Positions 30,734-32,612 of a stretch of 32,612 nucleotides of DNA are shown piece by piece. The DNA is from Erythrobacter sp. SCN 62-14 (GTDB lineage: Bacteria; Pseudomonadota; Alphaproteobacteria; Sphingomonadales; Sphingomonadaceae). A model generated the notes under the pieces. The model worked only from the letters and a program-made list of their open reading frames with translations. It was not told the DNA's origin and searched no databases. Where the stretch lies: contig MEDW01000018.1 in NCBI GenBank assembly GCA_001724215.1, positions 1 through 32,612 of the forward strand, given 5' to 3'. The translations under genes were made by a program, and so were the position numbers. Numbering within the stretch: position 1 is the stretch's first letter; each line of letters begins with the position of its first letter.

Positions 30734-32612
30734 ATGCTGCGCCGTTTTGTCACTCTTGCGCTGGCCTGCGCCCTTGGCCTGTCTGCTCCGTTTCTGCTCG
30801 CGCCCGTCCCGCTCGCGGCTGAAGATGCGCAGACACAATCATGGCCGCATCAGGCCAGCGACATTCCCGCCGATCCTGCCTTCATCTTCGGCACGCTGCC
30901 CAATGGAATGCGTTATATTCTAAGGCGCAACACAACGCCCGAAGGCACCGCGCTGGTCAGGATGCGGATCGCCTCAGGCTCGCTCGAAGAACGCGAGCAC
31001 GAACGCGGCCTTGCCCATTTCCTTGAACACATGGCCTTCAATGGCTCTACCGGCATACCCGAAGGCGAGATGGTCAAGCTGCTCGAACGCGAAGGGCTAG
31101 CCTTTGGGGCTGATACCAATGCGTCAACAGGGCTTGAGGCAATCACCTATATGCTCAACCTGCCGCGCAATGATGAAGCGCTGCTCGATACCGCGCTGAT
31201 GCTGATGCGCGAAACGGCCAGCGAACTGACCATCGCGCCCGATGCGGTGGAACGCGAACGCGGCGTCATTCTTGCAGAAAAGCGCGACCGATCAGGCTAT
31301 GCCCAGCGCGCGCTCGAAGCCAATATCGCCTTTATCGCGCCAGGCGCCCGCTATGGTGAGCGGCTGCCGATCGGTATTGCACAGGTAATCGAACAGGCGA
31401 CGGCTGAGGACATAAGGGCGCTTTACGAACGCACCTATGTGCCTGCGAACACCACGATCATCATCATCGGCGATTACCCGGTTGAGATGATGCAGGCGAT
31501 GATCGAGGCGCGCTTTGGCGATTGGCAAGGCCCGCCCGCACCGCGCCGGATGGATGCAGGGCCGATTGATACCGCAAGGCGCGGCGAAACGGCGATCCAC
31601 CTTGATCCAGCCCTTTCCGAAACCGTAACCCTCACCCAGCTTACCCCATGGCGCGAACGACCCGACACCATGGCCCAGCGCGACATCGCGACGCTGCGGC
31701 GCATCGGCTATGCGATTGTGAACCGCCGCCTTGCCCGGCTTGCCCGCAGCGCGAATGCGCCTTTTCGCAGCGCCTCGTTCGGCACCAGCGATCTGCTGCG
31801 CGCAGCTCGCCTGACCAGCCTCACCGTCGCAACCGAGGATGGCGCTTGGGAAAAGGGGATGCTGGCCGCCGTGCGCGAGGTGAACGAGGCACTGACTTAT
31901 GGCTTTTCGCCCGCTGAGGTCGAAGAACAGGTCGCCAATTGGCAAAGCGCGCTCGAAAATGCCGCGCGCGCAGCCGAAACCCGCAGCCATGCGACCTTGA
32001 TGGGAACAGCGCTTGCGGTGCTCAGCGATGACATCGTGCCCACCACTCCGGCGCAAGACCTTGCCTTATTCGAATCCCTGCGCCCGGCGATCACCGCTGA
32101 GGCCGCATGGCGCGCGATGCTTGATGATGCCTCGATCCTCTACGATCCGCTGATCCGCTTTCAGGGCCGCACCGCACCCAAGGGCGGTGAAGAGGCGCTG
32201 CGGGCTGCCTTTGTCGCGGGCATGGAATTGCCGATTTCCGCGCCGGCCGACAGCTTCACTCAGCCCTTTGCCTATCAGGTGTTTGGCCCGCCCGGCACGA
32301 TTGTGAATGACGAGGTGGAACCGGAATTCGGTCTCAGGCTGATCCGTTTTGCCAATGGTGTGCGCCTCACGCTCAAACAGACAACAGTGCGTGAAGATCG
32401 CGTCGCAATCGGTTTCGCGCTCGACGGCGGCGACTTGCTCAACACCCGCGAGGCGCCCTTGCGCACCGCGATGGTGAGCGCGCTCGCCGCCGGAGGCCTC
32501 GGCCGCCACAGCCGCGATGAACTGGCCAGCGTGCTTGCCGGACGCAGCGTCACCATTGGCCTTACGAGCAACAGCGATGCCTTTGGTTTCAGCGCCACCA
32601 CCACGCTGCGTG
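30734..32612 (+). CDS. Secreted M16 (pitrilysin/insulinase) zinc peptidase, 3' end cut by window edge
   Basis: The first 626 residues of an M16 metallopeptidase; full-length relatives with two or four homologous domains run to about 950. A signal peptide (MLRRFVTLALACALGLSAPF..., cleavage near LAAE) precedes the N-terminal active domain, with the inverted zinc motif H95-F-L-E98-H99 and the third ligand E175 in ERERGVILAEKRDR, 76 residues later. The second half (from about 230) is the usual inactive partner domain, and a second M16 unit begins near LRLIRFANGVRLTLKQT. ATG 30734 follows a GTG; no strong ribosome site is seen. It is probably periplasmic, degrading peptides. Confidence 0.9.
   Translation, partial: MLRRFVTLALACALGLSAPFLLAPVPLAAEDAQTQSWPHQASDIPADPAFIFGTLPNGMRYILRRNTTPEGTALVRMRIASGSLEEREHERGLAHFLEHMAFNGSTGIPEGEMVKLLEREGLAFGADTNASTGLEAITYMLNLPRNDEALLDTALMLMRETASELTIAPDAVERERGVILAEKRDRSGYAQRALEANIAFIAPGARYGERLPIGIAQVIEQATAEDIRALYERTYVPANTTIIIIGDYPVEMMQAMIEARFGDWQGPPAPRRMDAGPIDTARRGETAIHLDPALSETVTLTQLTPWRERPDTMAQRDIATLRRIGYAIVNRRLARLARSANAPFRSASFGTSDLLRAARLTSLTVATEDGAWEKGMLAAVREVNEALTYGFSPAEVEEQVANWQSALENAARAAETRSHATLMGTALAVLSDDIVPTTPAQDLALFESLRPAITAEAAWRAMLDDASILYDPLIRFQGRTAPKGGEEALRAAFVAGMELPISAPADSFTQPFAYQVFGPPGTIVNDEVEPEFGLRLIRFANGVRLTLKQTTVREDRVAIGFALDGGDLLNTREAPLRTAMVSALAAGGLGRHSRDELASVLAGRSVTIGLTSNSDAFGFSATTTLR

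Overview
The window looks like core chromosome from a GC-rich alphaproteobacterium, most likely Sphingomonadales and close to Erythrobacteraceae. This rests on gene content and protein style: cobS near a J-domain gene and bolA, hisG-hisD-nusB-thiL, maf-RNase E/G-yacG, a sphingomonad-type TonB receptor, carotenoid oxygenase and DUF885 peptidase. No database search was possible, so the genus is inferred. There is no phage, plasmid, CRISPR or recognisable transposase gene. Both ends cut through genes: cobS on the left and an M16 peptidase on the right.

Layout. 1-3010: cobS (minus, partial), then an MpaB/DUF2236 oxygenase-like gene and a glutathione S-transferase on the plus strand, then a J-domain gene (minus). 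3095-6430: a tightly packed plus-strand operon of bolA, NUDIX hydrolase, pirin, short-chain dehydrogenase and epoxide-hydrolase-like alpha/beta hydrolase. 6431-6553: a strongly structured segment upstream of hisG. 6602-9971: hisG, hisD, nusB, thiL. 10128-12190: a GNAT-type acyltransferase coupled to a JmjC/cupin-like oxygenase. 12246-13163: acyl-CoA thioesterase II. 13173-13416: a chain of hairpins and tandem repeats between convergent genes. 13424-14239: universal stress protein (minus), with a perfect FNR-type box upstream. 14396-15991: carotenoid oxygenase carrying an in-frame repeat insertion. 16102-19000: DUF885 peptidase and OmpA-family protein. 19029-20990: uvrC (minus). 21056-22267: HI0933/BaiN-type flavoprotein. 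22340-25276: TonB-dependent receptor (minus). 25498-27446: infA, maf, a shortened RNase E/G and yacG. 27544-27618: tRNA-Phe(GAA). 27658-28458: purC. 28609-32612: a DUF3857/transglutaminase protein and a secreted M16 peptidase.

Many junctions are 4-base ATGA stop/start overlaps (bolA/NUDIX, SDR/hydrolase, hisG/hisD, hisD/nusB, GNAT/cupin), which indicates translational coupling. The most unusual material lies between and inside ordinary genes. A family of roughly 36-bp direct repeats occurs at three loci: once intergenic, once translated inside the carotenoid oxygenase, and once forming the C-terminus of the flavoprotein. A composite element contains one of these arrays and is bracketed by an 11-bp inverted repeat. 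The segment before hisG can form a 16-bp outer stem plus two mutually exclusive inner helices. A TGAT/ATCA-type FNR box sits at class II spacing from a plausible universal-stress-protein promoter. I found no defence system or biosynthetic cluster.
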